Shown one piece after another: positions 51,973-60,399 of a stretch of DNA of 64,000 nt. The stretch comes from JBCBKL01 sp963922565 (GTDB lineage: Bacteria; Pseudomonadota; Alphaproteobacteria; Rhodobacterales; Rhodobacteraceae): positions 1-64,000 of the forward strand of contig CAWUIQ010000017.1 in NCBI GenBank assembly GCA_963922565.1. Reading direction: 5' to 3'. The notes beneath the pieces were generated by a model, which had not been told where the DNA came from, did no database searches, and was given only the letters and a program-made list of their open reading frames with translations. Position 1 is the first letter of the stretch; every line of letters starts with the position of its first letter. Both the position numbers and the translations under genes were made by a program.

Positions 51973-53370
51973 TCAGCCTGTCAGGTTGGACAGATACCGG
52001 ATCGCCACCATGCTGGGCAAAAATGTATAGGCACCCCCGCGGGAGGTGATGAAGCGGGGAAGACCCCGCAACCGCAGCGGCGGCCCACCCGGAACGGTCA
52101 GGTCAAACCAGCTCGTCTCGGGCCTGTTCGCCCCCAGCAACGGATCGTTCGCGCCCGTAATCGTCGGGTCCTGCAGACCCAGGTTGATCCAGTCGCACAT
52201 CACCGCCTCGAACTGCGCGCCGATATTTGCTCCGATGAAATTGCCCAGCAGCCCCCGCTCTGCCGCATCGGGGTTCGCCGGATCGAAATCCGGGCCATAG
52301 GACATGCCGCGCCGGATCAGACGCCGCGAATAGTTCGCGATGCGCTGAACAATCGGACCACCCCGCGGGTTGCCGCGCCGCAGGTGCGACCCCGCCGGAC
52401 ACCGAGAATGACGCGTATAGTCGAAATTGGTAAGGGAGACGGGCGTCTCTGGAAACTGGGCATCAGGCGACAATTCGTACGGCACGCCGTTGCGCCAGCG
52501 CCCGCACATCTGTGCCGCGACGACCTCACGCAAGGCCCCATGCATGTCGAGCCCTTCGCCGATCCGGTGCAGATTGTCCTTATCGACCAGCATGGTGGCG
52601 GCGGGATGCGCCATCACGTCCGTCGCGGCGCTGTCGAGATACGCCTCAAACCCCGCAACGTCCTGAGCCAAGACCCGAAACGCGTTGAATGACCCGTTGA
52701 ACCCCAGATCATGCGGCGTCGGCACGCGAAACGTCACGCCCTCGTCCCGTGTTGGATGACCCAAAAGCGCCGTGCCCAGCGGATCGATGGGCTCATCCAC
52801 CCCTTCCATGTCAGGGTCGACAACATGCTGAAACCGGGGTTGAGAGATCCCGTCGACATAACCGAAAAAGACCTTGCCCTCGGGCAGGTTGCGGCCATCG
52901 CGTACACCGATCACGGTGAAGGCGCGAGAGACCTGGGCCTCGACCGTGTCGAGCGCACCTTCGTCATCCGCATGGATCGAGGCGATCATGTGCACACGGC
53001 TAGGTGTGTCAAACGGTGCCGGCCAATGCTCCGGTCCGCTTTCGGCGAAATCGCCGATCTTGGTGGCCCGCCGCGTCATGCCCTGGACGAACTCGGTCGG
53101 GAAGGTTTCGAGATGCTGCGATGGAACGCCCAAGGCCCGCAGCCCCTCGAAAGTCAGACCGATATTGAAGCACACAGCGGGCTTTATCTTCCATGTCGTG
53201 TCCGGCGTGATAGCAGGCACGTCCCCACCATCCCCGGCGAGTGAGGCCGCCAGAAAGCTGCGCACCGAGGCACGATCCTTGATCTCGAGGATAAGGTGAC
53301 GCACATAATCGCGGCGATACCCACGCAGGATATTCCCCTGGACCGCGCCTGGATCAAAGTCGCCCTTCAC
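51973..53370 (-). CDS. DyP-type heme peroxidase
   Basis: 465 aa. The start region DFDPGAVQGNILRGYRR matches DyP-type peroxidases. The GxxDG motif is G170-Y-V-D173-G (FFGYVDGISQPRF), with catalytic Asp. The proximal heme His lies in SRCPAGSHLRRGNPRGG, as in fungal-type DyPs. No signal peptide was seen. I chose the GTG start, which overlaps the preceding stop. It oxidises dyes or lipid peroxides with H2O2; the substrate here is unknown. Confidence 0.9.
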   Translation of the reverse strand: MKGDFDPGAVQGNILRGYRRDYVRHLILEIKDRASVRSFLAASLAGDGGDVPAITPDTTWKIKPAVCFNIGLTFEGLRALGVPSQHLETFPTEFVQGMTRRATKIGDFAESGPEHWPAPFDTPSRVHMIASIHADDEGALDTVEAQVSRAFTVIGVRDGRNLPEGKVFFGYVDGISQPRFQHVVDPDMEGVDEPIDPLGTALLGHPTRDEGVTFRVPTPHDLGFNGSFNAFRVLAQDVAGFEAYLDSAATDVMAHPAATMLVDKDNLHRIGEGLDMHGALREVVAAQMCGRWRNGVPYELSPDAQFPETPVSLTNFDYTRHSRCPAGSHLRRGNPRGGPIVQRIANYSRRLIRRGMSYGPDFDPANPDAAERGLLGNFIGANIGAQFEAVMCDWINLGLQDPTITGANDPLLGANRPETSWFDLTVPGGPPLRLRGLPRFITSRGGAYTFLPSMVAIRYLSNLTG

Positions 53371-54083
53371 CAACCCTCTCCGAACTTCGCGCGGACCTGC
53401 GCGGCCGAGAGACCCGGGTAAGCGCGATAGCCACCCCCCAGCGAGATGTTGCGATTGGCATGGAACTGCAGAACCAGCGCGCGCGGCAGCGCACTCAGCG
53501 GATGCGGAGGACTGTCTGGCGACCTTCCGATTGCCTCGTCCTGCAAGTCGAAAAGATCGGTGGGGAAATCCGGCGCCTGAAAGAGATCATGCTCATGCAC
53601 CCAGTCGATGAATTTCTCGACATTGTGTTCAGTTGGTATCAGCTCTTCGCCACCTTCTACCAGCGTCATGACCTCATCGAAGACGCTGCCGATGGTGACG
53701 ATGAAATCCCGGATGTAGTTGCTGAAATCACCATCATAAACAGAGATCATGCAGAGGTTGTTGTCGATCAGCAGGAACCGCGCGGAATGAACCGTACCGA
53801 CATTGTCGAGACCGGCGAAAATCTCATCGACATTCTGGGCGATGGCCATGGTTGCGCGGGCACGTCCCGCGGGGGACGGATCTTTCAGCGGCATGATGAG
53901 GTTCATCATGCGCTGCAGGTTGTCGCTTGGTTGTGGTGAGGGGCGCGGGCCACCGGGCAGCTTGGGCCGGGGGTCGCGCCACGCCCAGTAGGGCACGACC
54001 ACATAGCGCGACAGGAAATTGAACCACCCGCGCTCGGGCAAGCTGTTCACGTAGCGGTTAAACCAGCCGCTCTGTTGTGTCAT
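53367..54083 (-). CDS. Hypothetical protein of the DyP/catalase operon
   Basis: 238 aa beginning MTQQSGWFNRYVNSLPERGW. It contains HSARFLLIDNNLCMISVYDGDFSNYIRDFI, suggestive of a ferredoxin-like or DyP-N-terminal-like fold. The rest has few landmarks. It is coupled to the DyP gene (GTGA) and starts 4 bp after the catalase-like gene. I do not recognise it; it may partner with the peroxidase. Confidence 0.7.
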   Translation of the reverse strand: MTQQSGWFNRYVNSLPERGWFNFLSRYVVVPYWAWRDPRPKLPGGPRPSPQPSDNLQRMMNLIMPLKDPSPAGRARATMAIAQNVDEIFAGLDNVGTVHSARFLLIDNNLCMISVYDGDFSNYIRDFIVTIGSVFDEVMTLVEGGEELIPTEHNVEKFIDWVHEHDLFQAPDFPTDLFDLQDEAIGRSPDSPPHPLSALPRALVLQFHANRNISLGGGYRAYPGLSAAQVRAKFGEGW

Positions 54084-54087
54084 GGGC

Positions 54088-55101
54088 CTAGCTCCGGGAA
54101 AAAGGACATGGCGTGCCGTCGCGCCATTCGGAAGATGTCTTGTATGCCTGCGTACGGATATGCAGCACGGGATCGCCCGACGCCTCGATCCCCTCTGTCA
54201 GCAGACCGGGGTTAAAGCTCAGCTTTTCGCACTCGGCTTCCTGATCATGAGGCACTGCGTTGAGCGTTAGCGTGCCCATCGTGATGCGCGGTCGGTGCGG
54301 CGGCCACGGCCGGGTCGGATCGTCGAAGGCATCCCCGACCTCCCCAATATTCATCATCAGTGAAAACCGCGCAGGCTCCTCGGCCAACCGCTCTTGCAGT
54401 TCGGCCTTGAGATAATCGTCAACCGGCGGCTCAGACGGGTTGGTATTGAGCACACCGGCGACCGGCTGCCAGGTAAAGCGCACCCAGCGGCGCGTCTTGT
54501 CGGGTGCGGTGACAACAAAGGTATGGACCGCGTGATAGGCCGCGCGAACATAACTGACGGGCGCGCCTATCGTGGCGGCCTCGACCACCGCCAGCTGGGC
54601 GGAGCGGTTCGCATCCGCGTATCGGATGGCACCATCGTCCGGGCTGATCGTCTCACCCGGATATGGATCGCGTTTGGGAAGCTTGAGCTGCAACAGGTTG
54701 ATGATTTTTTGCCACGGCGTCTCAGCCTCATAAGGCGCGGGCGCGGCTTCTATGGCGAAGTCGAGAAAGGCCTCTGGCGTCGGGGTAAAGAACTCGGGCA
54801 AGGTCATCGCAATCAGGTCGGTCGCGGTGCCATCCGAAAGGTGAAATCGCGTGGCCATGCCCCTGACATCTGACCAACCATCCCTTTGCGTCGCGCTGCC
54901 AGACCCGTTCGAAAACCGTGCGATGACGGGTGTGCGCTCTGCCCGGAAATGATCGGCAATGCAAAACTGCTGCGCGATGTCAGAAGGTTCGAAATACCCT
55001 GTGGCGCTGACCCCGAATGTATGAACCGGACGCAGCACCGTATCCCCGTCCGGTCGACGCAAAACCTCGACCAGCTTTTCCGCAAGCTCTGAATCGCCCA
55101 T
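54088..55101 (-). CDS. Catalase-like heme protein (small catalase-core family)
   Basis: 337 aa. The distal His region RPVHTFGVSATGYFEPSDIAQQF resembles catalase-core members, and TPVIARFSNGSGSATQRDGWSDVRGMATRF is a heme-side segment. The C-terminus has a possible heme-Tyr motif, HIRTQAYKTS (RxxxY). It is shorter than ordinary catalases and lacks C-terminal extension domains. It may be a fatty-acid hydroperoxide or peroxide enzyme. AAGGGCGG precedes the ATG. Confidence 0.85.
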   Translation of the reverse strand: MGDSELAEKLVEVLRRPDGDTVLRPVHTFGVSATGYFEPSDIAQQFCIADHFRAERTPVIARFSNGSGSATQRDGWSDVRGMATRFHLSDGTATDLIAMTLPEFFTPTPEAFLDFAIEAAPAPYEAETPWQKIINLLQLKLPKRDPYPGETISPDDGAIRYADANRSAQLAVVEAATIGAPVSYVRAAYHAVHTFVVTAPDKTRRWVRFTWQPVAGVLNTNPSEPPVDDYLKAELQERLAEEPARFSLMMNIGEVGDAFDDPTRPWPPHRPRITMGTLTLNAVPHDQEAECEKLSFNPGLLTEGIEASGDPVLHIRTQAYKTSSEWRDGTPCPFSRS

Positions 55102-55211
55102 TTCCGCCCTTCGGTCCCGTCCACCTGATGCACAGCGTTCCGCCGCGCCTGCCCCGGTTGTTATCTTGGCGTCACTCTCTTCAAAAGTGAACCACCTTCA
55201 GCGGGCGGCGC

Positions 55212-56261
55212 CTACCACTTTTCGAGCATGGCGACCGCGCGGCCCCAGGCACGGCTTTCCGTCACCGCATGAAACGCTTCATCCATCGTGCCGTAAGCTT
55301 CGGGCGTGAAAGTCGAAAGGCCAACGGGTTTTGACAGCGACGGGTTCACGCGAACGAGCCTCTCCCGCAGGATCATGCGCGCCATCCAATACTGGTTCTC
55401 GGCCGACGTCGTCAGCAACATTTCCAGCAGCGCGCCCTTATGCGCATGCGATGTGACGCCGAACCATTTCAACAGCCCCCAGCTTTCGGGGTTCTGGATA
55501 ATGGCTTCGGTGATGTCTGCTGGTTGCTGGCCGGTGCCGATGGACAGGGCCTCGATATCCTCAAGGCCATCGGTTTGCTTGGCCGCAATGGCGATGTTGA
55601 TCCCGTTCAGGACCGGGTTGTTGGCAAAGGCCCCGCCATCAGCGAAATAGCCAAAGTCGGTTCCATCCGCCTTGATCCGATGCGGCGGAAAATAGGCGGG
55701 TGCGGCTGCGCTTGCCATGGCAACATCCAGCAGCTTGACGGGCGTCATATCCAGCCACGGACCAGCGCCGAGATCCTGATTGGTAACGGTGAAGGGCGCC
55801 CACCCGATCTGATCGCTCCGATGCAGGCAGACGGTGTTTATCGCGAGGACAATATCAGATGAGATCGAGCCGACCGTCCTGTCGGCCACCAGCGTCTGCC
55901 CGAATTCCGCAAGACCCTCAGCGCCGTAATGCGCGGAAAAGATGCCAAGGCCGCCATCAAGGTTGAATCGCTTCAGGATCTCGTCCAGCGCCTTGTCGAT
56001 CAGGCCGCGCTCATTCTCGCGAAAGATCCTGTGCGCATCATTGCGGTACATGTCGACAAGCTCGGCAATCAGCCCGCCCATGTCCTTTTCCTGAGACCGA
56101 CCATCGGCAAGAGCGACGGCAAGCAGACCGCCGGTTGACGTGCCCGCGAAACCGTCAGCCTTGTCGAGAAACCCCGTCTGGGCATGAAGTCGTTGCAGGA
56201 TGAGGCAAGACAGATACCCCCTGATCCCGCCGCCATCGCAGGATACCAGCTTAAAAGTCAT
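55212..56261 (-). CDS. Patatin-like phospholipase of the DyP/catalase operon
   Basis: 349 aa. The oxyanion loop SCDGGGIRGYLSCL, nucleophile elbow FAGTSTGGLLAV (GxSxG) and Asp motif YFADGGAFANNP are all present. Its length matches patatin-type lipases. It precedes the catalase-like gene by 110 bp in the same direction, so they may be co-transcribed. It could release lipid or fatty-acid substrates for the peroxidases, which is inference. Confidence 0.9.
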   Translation of the reverse strand: MTFKLVSCDGGGIRGYLSCLILQRLHAQTGFLDKADGFAGTSTGGLLAVALADGRSQEKDMGGLIAELVDMYRNDAHRIFRENERGLIDKALDEILKRFNLDGGLGIFSAHYGAEGLAEFGQTLVADRTVGSISSDIVLAINTVCLHRSDQIGWAPFTVTNQDLGAGPWLDMTPVKLLDVAMASAAAPAYFPPHRIKADGTDFGYFADGGAFANNPVLNGINIAIAAKQTDGLEDIEALSIGTGQQPADITEAIIQNPESWGLLKWFGVTSHAHKGALLEMLLTTSAENQYWMARMILRERLVRVNPSLSKPVGLSTFTPEAYGTMDEAFHAVTESRAWGRAVAMLEKW

Positions 56262-56616
56262 TGTTGCTGCCCAACGTGTTTGCCTCTGATGGTTGGGCGA
56301 CCTTGAGGGCCGCCATCATGTTGCGCCCCTCTATACTTAAGATTGAGCCGATATTGAGACGGTCGAACCGACTTCTTCAAAAGCGCATGCATACGGCCAC
56401 GGCGCGCCTTTGACAGCTTGGCCGTTTTCGCCAATTGCCTGCAACGGGCAGCGAACGTATCCGCTTGCCAAGAGCCTATCCCGATGGGCATCCGACACCG
56501 GCTCGCGATCCAACCGCGCAGCCGATGCAATCGCTCTGAGTAAGGCAGATTTCAGCAGGTTCTTGGGCTGTCAAAGCACTCAGGCGCGTTAAGACAAACG
56601 GCGCTTTCTGAGTATT
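56262..56616. other. Intergenic region between tRNA-Leu and the patatin gene
   Basis: A 355-bp gap containing the 16-bp repeat at 56563-56578 and otherwise unassigned sequence. A short frame (about 56410-56592, plus strand) is not supported by a ribosome site. I see no terminator. It may hold decayed repeat sequence. Confidence 0.4.
56563..56578 (+). repeat. 16-bp sequence shared with 36313-36328
   Basis: TTGGGCTGTCAAAGCA, exact match in the same orientation. It lies 39 bp downstream of the tRNA-Leu 3' end (tRNA on minus strand). Confidence 0.5.
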
Positions 56617-56703
56617 TGGTGCGGTCGAGAAGACTCGAACTTCCACTCCGGTTAAGGAACAGCGACCTCAACGCTGCGCGTCTACCAATTCCGCCACGAC
56701 CGC
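56617..56703 (-). tRNA. tRNA-Leu (GAG)
   Basis: 87 nt on the minus strand with CCA encoded. The acceptor stem GCGGTCG/CGACCGC pairs over 7 bp with discriminator A. The anticodon stem CAGCG/CGCTG encloses loop TTGAGGT, giving anticodon GAG (reads CUC/CUU). A long variable arm is present, as expected for a class II leucine tRNA. Confidence 0.95.
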
Positions 56704-56813
56704 ACACTTCGAATTGGTGAGGGCTCACATAACGGCCCTTTCAACGCTTGCCAAGAGCGAAATCCATCGAATTCGCAAACCGCACTTCTCCTTGGAAAAG
56801 TACGCCAGGGAGT

Positions 56814-56834
56814 TTGAGGGACGGCGTCCCTCAA
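56814..56834. repeat. Perfect hairpin upstream of the tRNA
   Basis: TTGAGGGAC (56814-56822) and its complement (56826-56834) with a 3-nt loop, inside weaker outer CGCCA/TGGCG arms. Function unknown; it lies in a 250-bp gap (56704-56953) without genes. Confidence 0.5.
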
Positions 56835-56898
56835 GCCTGCGTGGCGAACGCAAATGGATCGAATGCGCGCCCCGCGCGCTGCCGCTTGCCAAATGATA

Positions 56899-56924
56899 TG
56901 GCCCGCACCACTGGGTGCGGGCCA
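56899..56924 (-). terminator. Intrinsic terminator candidate of the PG-binding-domain gene
   Basis: TGGCCCGCACC (56899-56909) pairs perfectly with 56914-56924 around a 4-nt loop. On the minus strand TATCATTT follows. It lies 30 bp after the stop of the gene ending at 56954. Confidence 0.7.
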
Positions 56925-56953
56925 CAATCGTCAAACGAGCCTTGATCGATCGG

Positions 56954-58345
56954 CTATTGCTTGATCGAAAAGGTTGGCAAAGCGGATGCTGGCTGAACCT
57001 GCGGCGCGGTCGGTGTGACCGAAGAATTCGTGCCGAGTGTCATCGAAGCCTTGCGCAGCAGCTCGGTCCGCTCCGGCTGTCCGGGGGCAAAAACCGCATC
57101 GGCCCCGGCATCGACAGCCTGAAGGCTGTGCTCATACCAGACACGGGCCATATCGGCCCGCTTCGCCGTGCCAAAGCCTTGTGACAGGTGATGGCCCATG
57201 AGCTCGCCATAGACCCCCTGCCCCATGGCATCGAGCAGCAAGGCCGACCCGATGGCCACATCCATATTGTCGGTCCGGTACCCGACACCAAGGCAGATCT
57301 GCGCGGTGCCCTTCAGCTGATCAGGTGACATGCCCGTGCTGAGGATAAAGTCGCTGACCTCGGCGCGTACTTCCTGCATGGATTTCAGTGACAAGGCCGA
57401 CACATAGTCTTTCATCGCCGGGCCGAAACCCTCACATTGACCCGCGATCTGGTCCGGGGTGAAGCCCTGAACCTTCGAAATCGCGCTCTCACTGCTTGCG
57501 ATGGCATATGTCCGCGCGAGGCAGAACTGTTCGTTCAGCGCCTGGTTGGGATCCGACATTGCCGCGACAGTCGTGAAGCCACCGTTCGAATTCGTCAGCA
57601 GCGACACGGTATTGCAATGCGATGCGAGCGATTGCTGGCTTCCACCGCCAAGGAAGTTGGGCAAGGCCGGTGCAGCCGGGGCCGCCCCTGCAACGGTCGT
57701 CGTGGCGGAATCGTCTTCAGCCGGTGTCACGACCTTGGGTGGCGTGGGTGTGGCCACGACCGTGGTCGTTGTGGTCGTACCCACGCTGGGTGCCGGCGCC
57801 TGAGGCGTGACGACGACCGTGGTCTGCGGCTGTGTCACATAAGGTGTCTGTGGCACAACCGGCTGACCCGACAGTTCCGCCCGATAGGTTTTGAGCAGGC
57901 CGCGCACACCTTCGGGGTTCTGTGCAATCAGCTGGGTCGTGGTATAGCCACCGGCCTGAGCCCGGTTGTATGACGTAATCAGAAGGTTCTGCTGAAACGG
58001 ATCAAGATACCCGGTCGCAGGATAGCCCATATAGGCCTGATACGACGAAATCGCCGCACGCGAACGGCTGCCAAGCTGGCCATCAACCGTACCGGCATTG
58101 AACCCGAAATAGTTCAGAGATGCCTGGATCTGGCGACCTTCCTGGGTCGAGGGCAGACGCGACCGATACGTCTTGCGATATGTTGTCCGTTTCTTACGCT
58201 GGGCTTCTTTCGTGGCTGCATGGCCGACCAGCCCGCCAATGATGGCACCCGCAACAAAGTCCCCGGCATCGGCTTCTACACGCTCGGCTGGCGAAAGCGC
58301 CAACGAAAAGGCCAATACGGAAACGGCAATCGATTTATGAAACAT
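56954..58345 (-). CDS. Exported peptidoglycan-binding-domain protein
   Basis: 463 aa. The signal peptide MFHKSIAVSVLAFSLALS is followed by GDFVAGAIIGGLVGHAATKEAQ and then a PG_binding_1-like domain (QIQASLNYFGFNAGTVDGQLGSRSRAAISSYQAYMGYPATGYL). A Pro/Thr/Val-rich low-complexity linker follows, and then a Cys-containing domain without known family. It likely binds cell-wall glycan in the periplasm. GGAGG lies 7 nt before the start; the longer N-terminal frame is not signal-like. Confidence 0.8.
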   Translation of the reverse strand: MFHKSIAVSVLAFSLALSPAERVEADAGDFVAGAIIGGLVGHAATKEAQRKKRTTYRKTYRSRLPSTQEGRQIQASLNYFGFNAGTVDGQLGSRSRAAISSYQAYMGYPATGYLDPFQQNLLITSYNRAQAGGYTTTQLIAQNPEGVRGLLKTYRAELSGQPVVPQTPYVTQPQTTVVVTPQAPAPSVGTTTTTTVVATPTPPKVVTPAEDDSATTTVAGAAPAAPALPNFLGGGSQQSLASHCNTVSLLTNSNGGFTTVAAMSDPNQALNEQFCLARTYAIASSESAISKVQGFTPDQIAGQCEGFGPAMKDYVSALSLKSMQEVRAEVSDFILSTGMSPDQLKGTAQICLGVGYRTDNMDVAIGSALLLDAMGQGVYGELMGHHLSQGFGTAKRADMARVWYEHSLQAVDAGADAVFAPGQPERTELLRKASMTLGTNSSVTPTAPQVQPASALPTFSIKQ

Positions 58346-58503
58346 AACCGTCCTCCAAGAAAATTGATGTCTCACATTAGCATCAGCAGAGACGCCGCCT
58401 AGTACTTTCTCAATGCAATGGTGGAATTCCACCGGTTTTCGCCACCTATTGCACTCAGCCTGTCGGGCGCTCATCTTGGGATTGCAAAGCAAAGGGTCGC
58501 CCC

Positions 58504-59160
58504 ATGCCTGATTCTGCTCCCGAAATCGTTGATGTGGACATCGTGTCGGACGTCATGTGCCCGTGGTGCATCGTGGGGTTTCGGCAATTGGAACAGGCGC
58601 TCGGCCTGACAGGGATGGGCGCGCGGGTGCGGTGGCATCCGTTCGAGCTCAACCCCGGCATGCCCCCCGAGGGGCAGAACCTGGCCGAGCATATCGCCGA
58701 AAAGTATGGATCGACGGCGGAACAATCCGCAAAGAACCGCCAACACCTCCGGACCTTGGGTGAAAGTCTGGGTATCCGGTTCGAATTCACCGAAGACAGC
58801 CGGATCGTGAATACGTTTCTCGCGCATCAGCTCCTCGATTTCGCATTGTCACAGGGTCGGCAGCATCCGTTGAAGCTCGCGCTGTTCGAGGCCCACTTCA
58901 CGGAAGGCAAGGATGTGTCGGATATCGAGACATTGATAGAGGTCGCGGCTTCGGTTGGCCTTGACCACGAGGCGGCGCGAAATGCGCTCACGACACAGGC
59001 CCTTGCCGATACTGTCCGCGAGAAAGAGGCGTTTTGGACGTCGCGGGGCATATCCGGGGTGCCTTCCATGGTATTCAACGGCAAATACCTCGTGACCGGC
59101 GCGCAGGGCGCCGAGAACTACACCCAAATCCTTAGACAAGCTGCATCCGAGGCCGCGTGA
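58504..59160 (+). CDS. DsbA-family FrnE-like oxidoreductase
   Basis: 218 aa. The thioredoxin-like active site is VMCPWCIVG (CPWC), and the cis-Pro segment is GISGVPSMVFNGKYLVTGAQ. FrnE-like proteins are cytoplasmic 2-hydroxychromene-type or DsbA relatives. GTGA overlap with lipB suggests one transcript. Exact role unknown. Confidence 0.88.
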   Translation: MPDSAPEIVDVDIVSDVMCPWCIVGFRQLEQALGLTGMGARVRWHPFELNPGMPPEGQNLAEHIAEKYGSTAEQSAKNRQHLRTLGESLGIRFEFTEDSRIVNTFLAHQLLDFALSQGRQHPLKLALFEAHFTEGKDVSDIETLIEVAASVGLDHEAARNALTTQALADTVREKEAFWTSRGISGVPSMVFNGKYLVTGAQGAENYTQILRQAASEAA

Positions 59161-59816
59161 TCGAGTGGAGGACCACCGCCGGCCTGACCGACTATCGGGA
59201 GGCCGAAGCCTGGATGGAGGCCCGCGCCACGGCGATCGCTGCAGGCGAGGCCGACGAATGCATCTGGCTGCTTGAACATCCACCACTTTACACGGCGGGT
59301 ACGTCGGCAAAGCCGGCTGATCTGCTGGATCGTCGATTTCCGGTGCATGAGACACGGCGCGGCGGCCAGTACACCTATCATGGCCCCGGGCAGCGCGTCG
59401 TTTACGTTATGCTTAACGTGGGCAAGCGCGGGCATGACGTGCGCCGGTTCGTCGAACAGCTCGAAGCATGGGTGATCGCGACACTCGCCCAGTTCAACGT
59501 GCGGGGCGAGGTTCGCCAAGGGCGCGTGGGCGTCTGGGTCGAGCGACCGGAACGCCCCGCCCTTCCCGACGGCACCCCGCGCGAGGACAAGATCGCCGCG
59601 ATCGGCATCCGCCTGCGCAAATGGGTCAGTTTCCACGGCCTTTCGATCAATGTCGAACCGGATCTCGAACATTTCGACGGGATCGTTCCCTGCGGGATCA
59701 GCGGCCACGGCGTTACCAGTCTGGTCGATCTGGGTCTTCCGGTCACGATGCAGGACGTCGATGCTGCGCTGATGCAGACCTTTTCATCGGTCTTTGAAAC
59801 CGAGACCGTCGACTAG
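59157..59816 (+). CDS. lipB: Octanoyl-[ACP]:protein octanoyltransferase
   Basis: 219 aa. LipB motifs are LEHPPLYTAGTSAK, HETRRGGQYTYHGPGQRVVYVML, a Lys in EDKIAAIGIRLRKWVSFHGLSINVEPDLEHF and the active Cys in IVPCGISGHGVTSL. It attaches octanoyl groups to E2 and GcvH for lipoate. The GTG start overlaps the FrnE-like stop. Confidence 0.95.
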   Translation: MIEWRTTAGLTDYREAEAWMEARATAIAAGEADECIWLLEHPPLYTAGTSAKPADLLDRRFPVHETRRGGQYTYHGPGQRVVYVMLNVGKRGHDVRRFVEQLEAWVIATLAQFNVRGEVRQGRVGVWVERPERPALPDGTPREDKIAAIGIRLRKWVSFHGLSINVEPDLEHFDGIVPCGISGHGVTSLVDLGLPVTMQDVDAALMQTFSSVFETETVD

Positions 59817-59834
59817 ACCCCGGCACCGATCAAA

Positions 59835-60125
59835 TTAGTCCTCAAACTCCGCTTCCGGCGGACGTTCGGGTTGATCAGCAACGTCAAAGACGGCACCGGG
59901 CTCCGGACAATCGACACCGTCGCAGCGGGTTGTCGAACGATCCATTTCGATCATGCCAAGCGCGGTCTTGAGGACAAAGGCATCGGAGCGGGCCGCGACA
60001 AGTTCGCCTTCCACGCTGACCGAGCCGTCGGGCGAGCTGAGTATCACGGTGGACGCCTGAGCCGCAGGCCCGCCAGAAATCCAGAGAGCTGCGATCAAGA
60101 TGCTGAATTGAATGGTATTCTTCAT
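59835..60125 (-). CDS. Small exported protein resembling the N-terminal module of OmpA/PstS-like proteins
   Basis: 96 aa. The signal peptide MKNTIQFSILIAALWISGGPAAQA leads to STVILSSPDGSVSVEGELVA, with later ALGMIEMDRSTTRC and a DCPEPGAVFD end (two Cys). To my recollection a similar short strand-rich module (S-DGS-x-x-x-x-GEL, then T-x-x-G) precedes OmpA or phosphate-binding domains in Rhodobacteraceae. Here it stands alone. Start ATG chosen for its signal peptide. Confidence 0.7.
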   Translation of the reverse strand: MKNTIQFSILIAALWISGGPAAQASTVILSSPDGSVSVEGELVAARSDAFVLKTALGMIEMDRSTTRCDGVDCPEPGAVFDVADQPERPPEAEFED

Positions 60126-60399
60126 TGCTTCCCCTGTTACGTCATCGAATTTCGGCGCCGTGTTAACCCGGCCTTCATGGCGAAATATGGCCCATAGTGA
60201 GGAACGCAAACGATGCGCCGGAATAGCTGCCATGCACTCGGCGCAAGGCTTCGTTAACCTATTGGCCCCGCGACAATCTTACTCTCTCTCGGACCGCTTC
60301 ACGCATTGATGCGGCGACAGCGAACGACTAGAAGGTTTCGGAATCCGTGTGCGCAACGGGAACCGCGCGCGCGTCGCAACCTAGCAGGAGGCACCCTTT

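Noticed and set aside
48772..56261. CBASS-like or Pycsar-like defence system from a cyclase gene and a patatin gene
   Set aside because: The cyclase is a long AAA/TPR protein of the ordinary signalling type, no CD-NTase or small effector genes were found, and five genes separate it from the patatin or belong to a peroxidase operon.
36313..56578. Integrative element bounded by the 16-bp repeats
   Set aside because: No integrase, excisionase or mobility genes lie in the interval and the repeats do not fall within the tRNA 3' end.
56410..56592. Short plus-strand frame near tRNA-Leu
   Set aside because: No ribosome site or protein signature; it overlaps the repeat at 56563-56578 and is better described as intergenic sequence.
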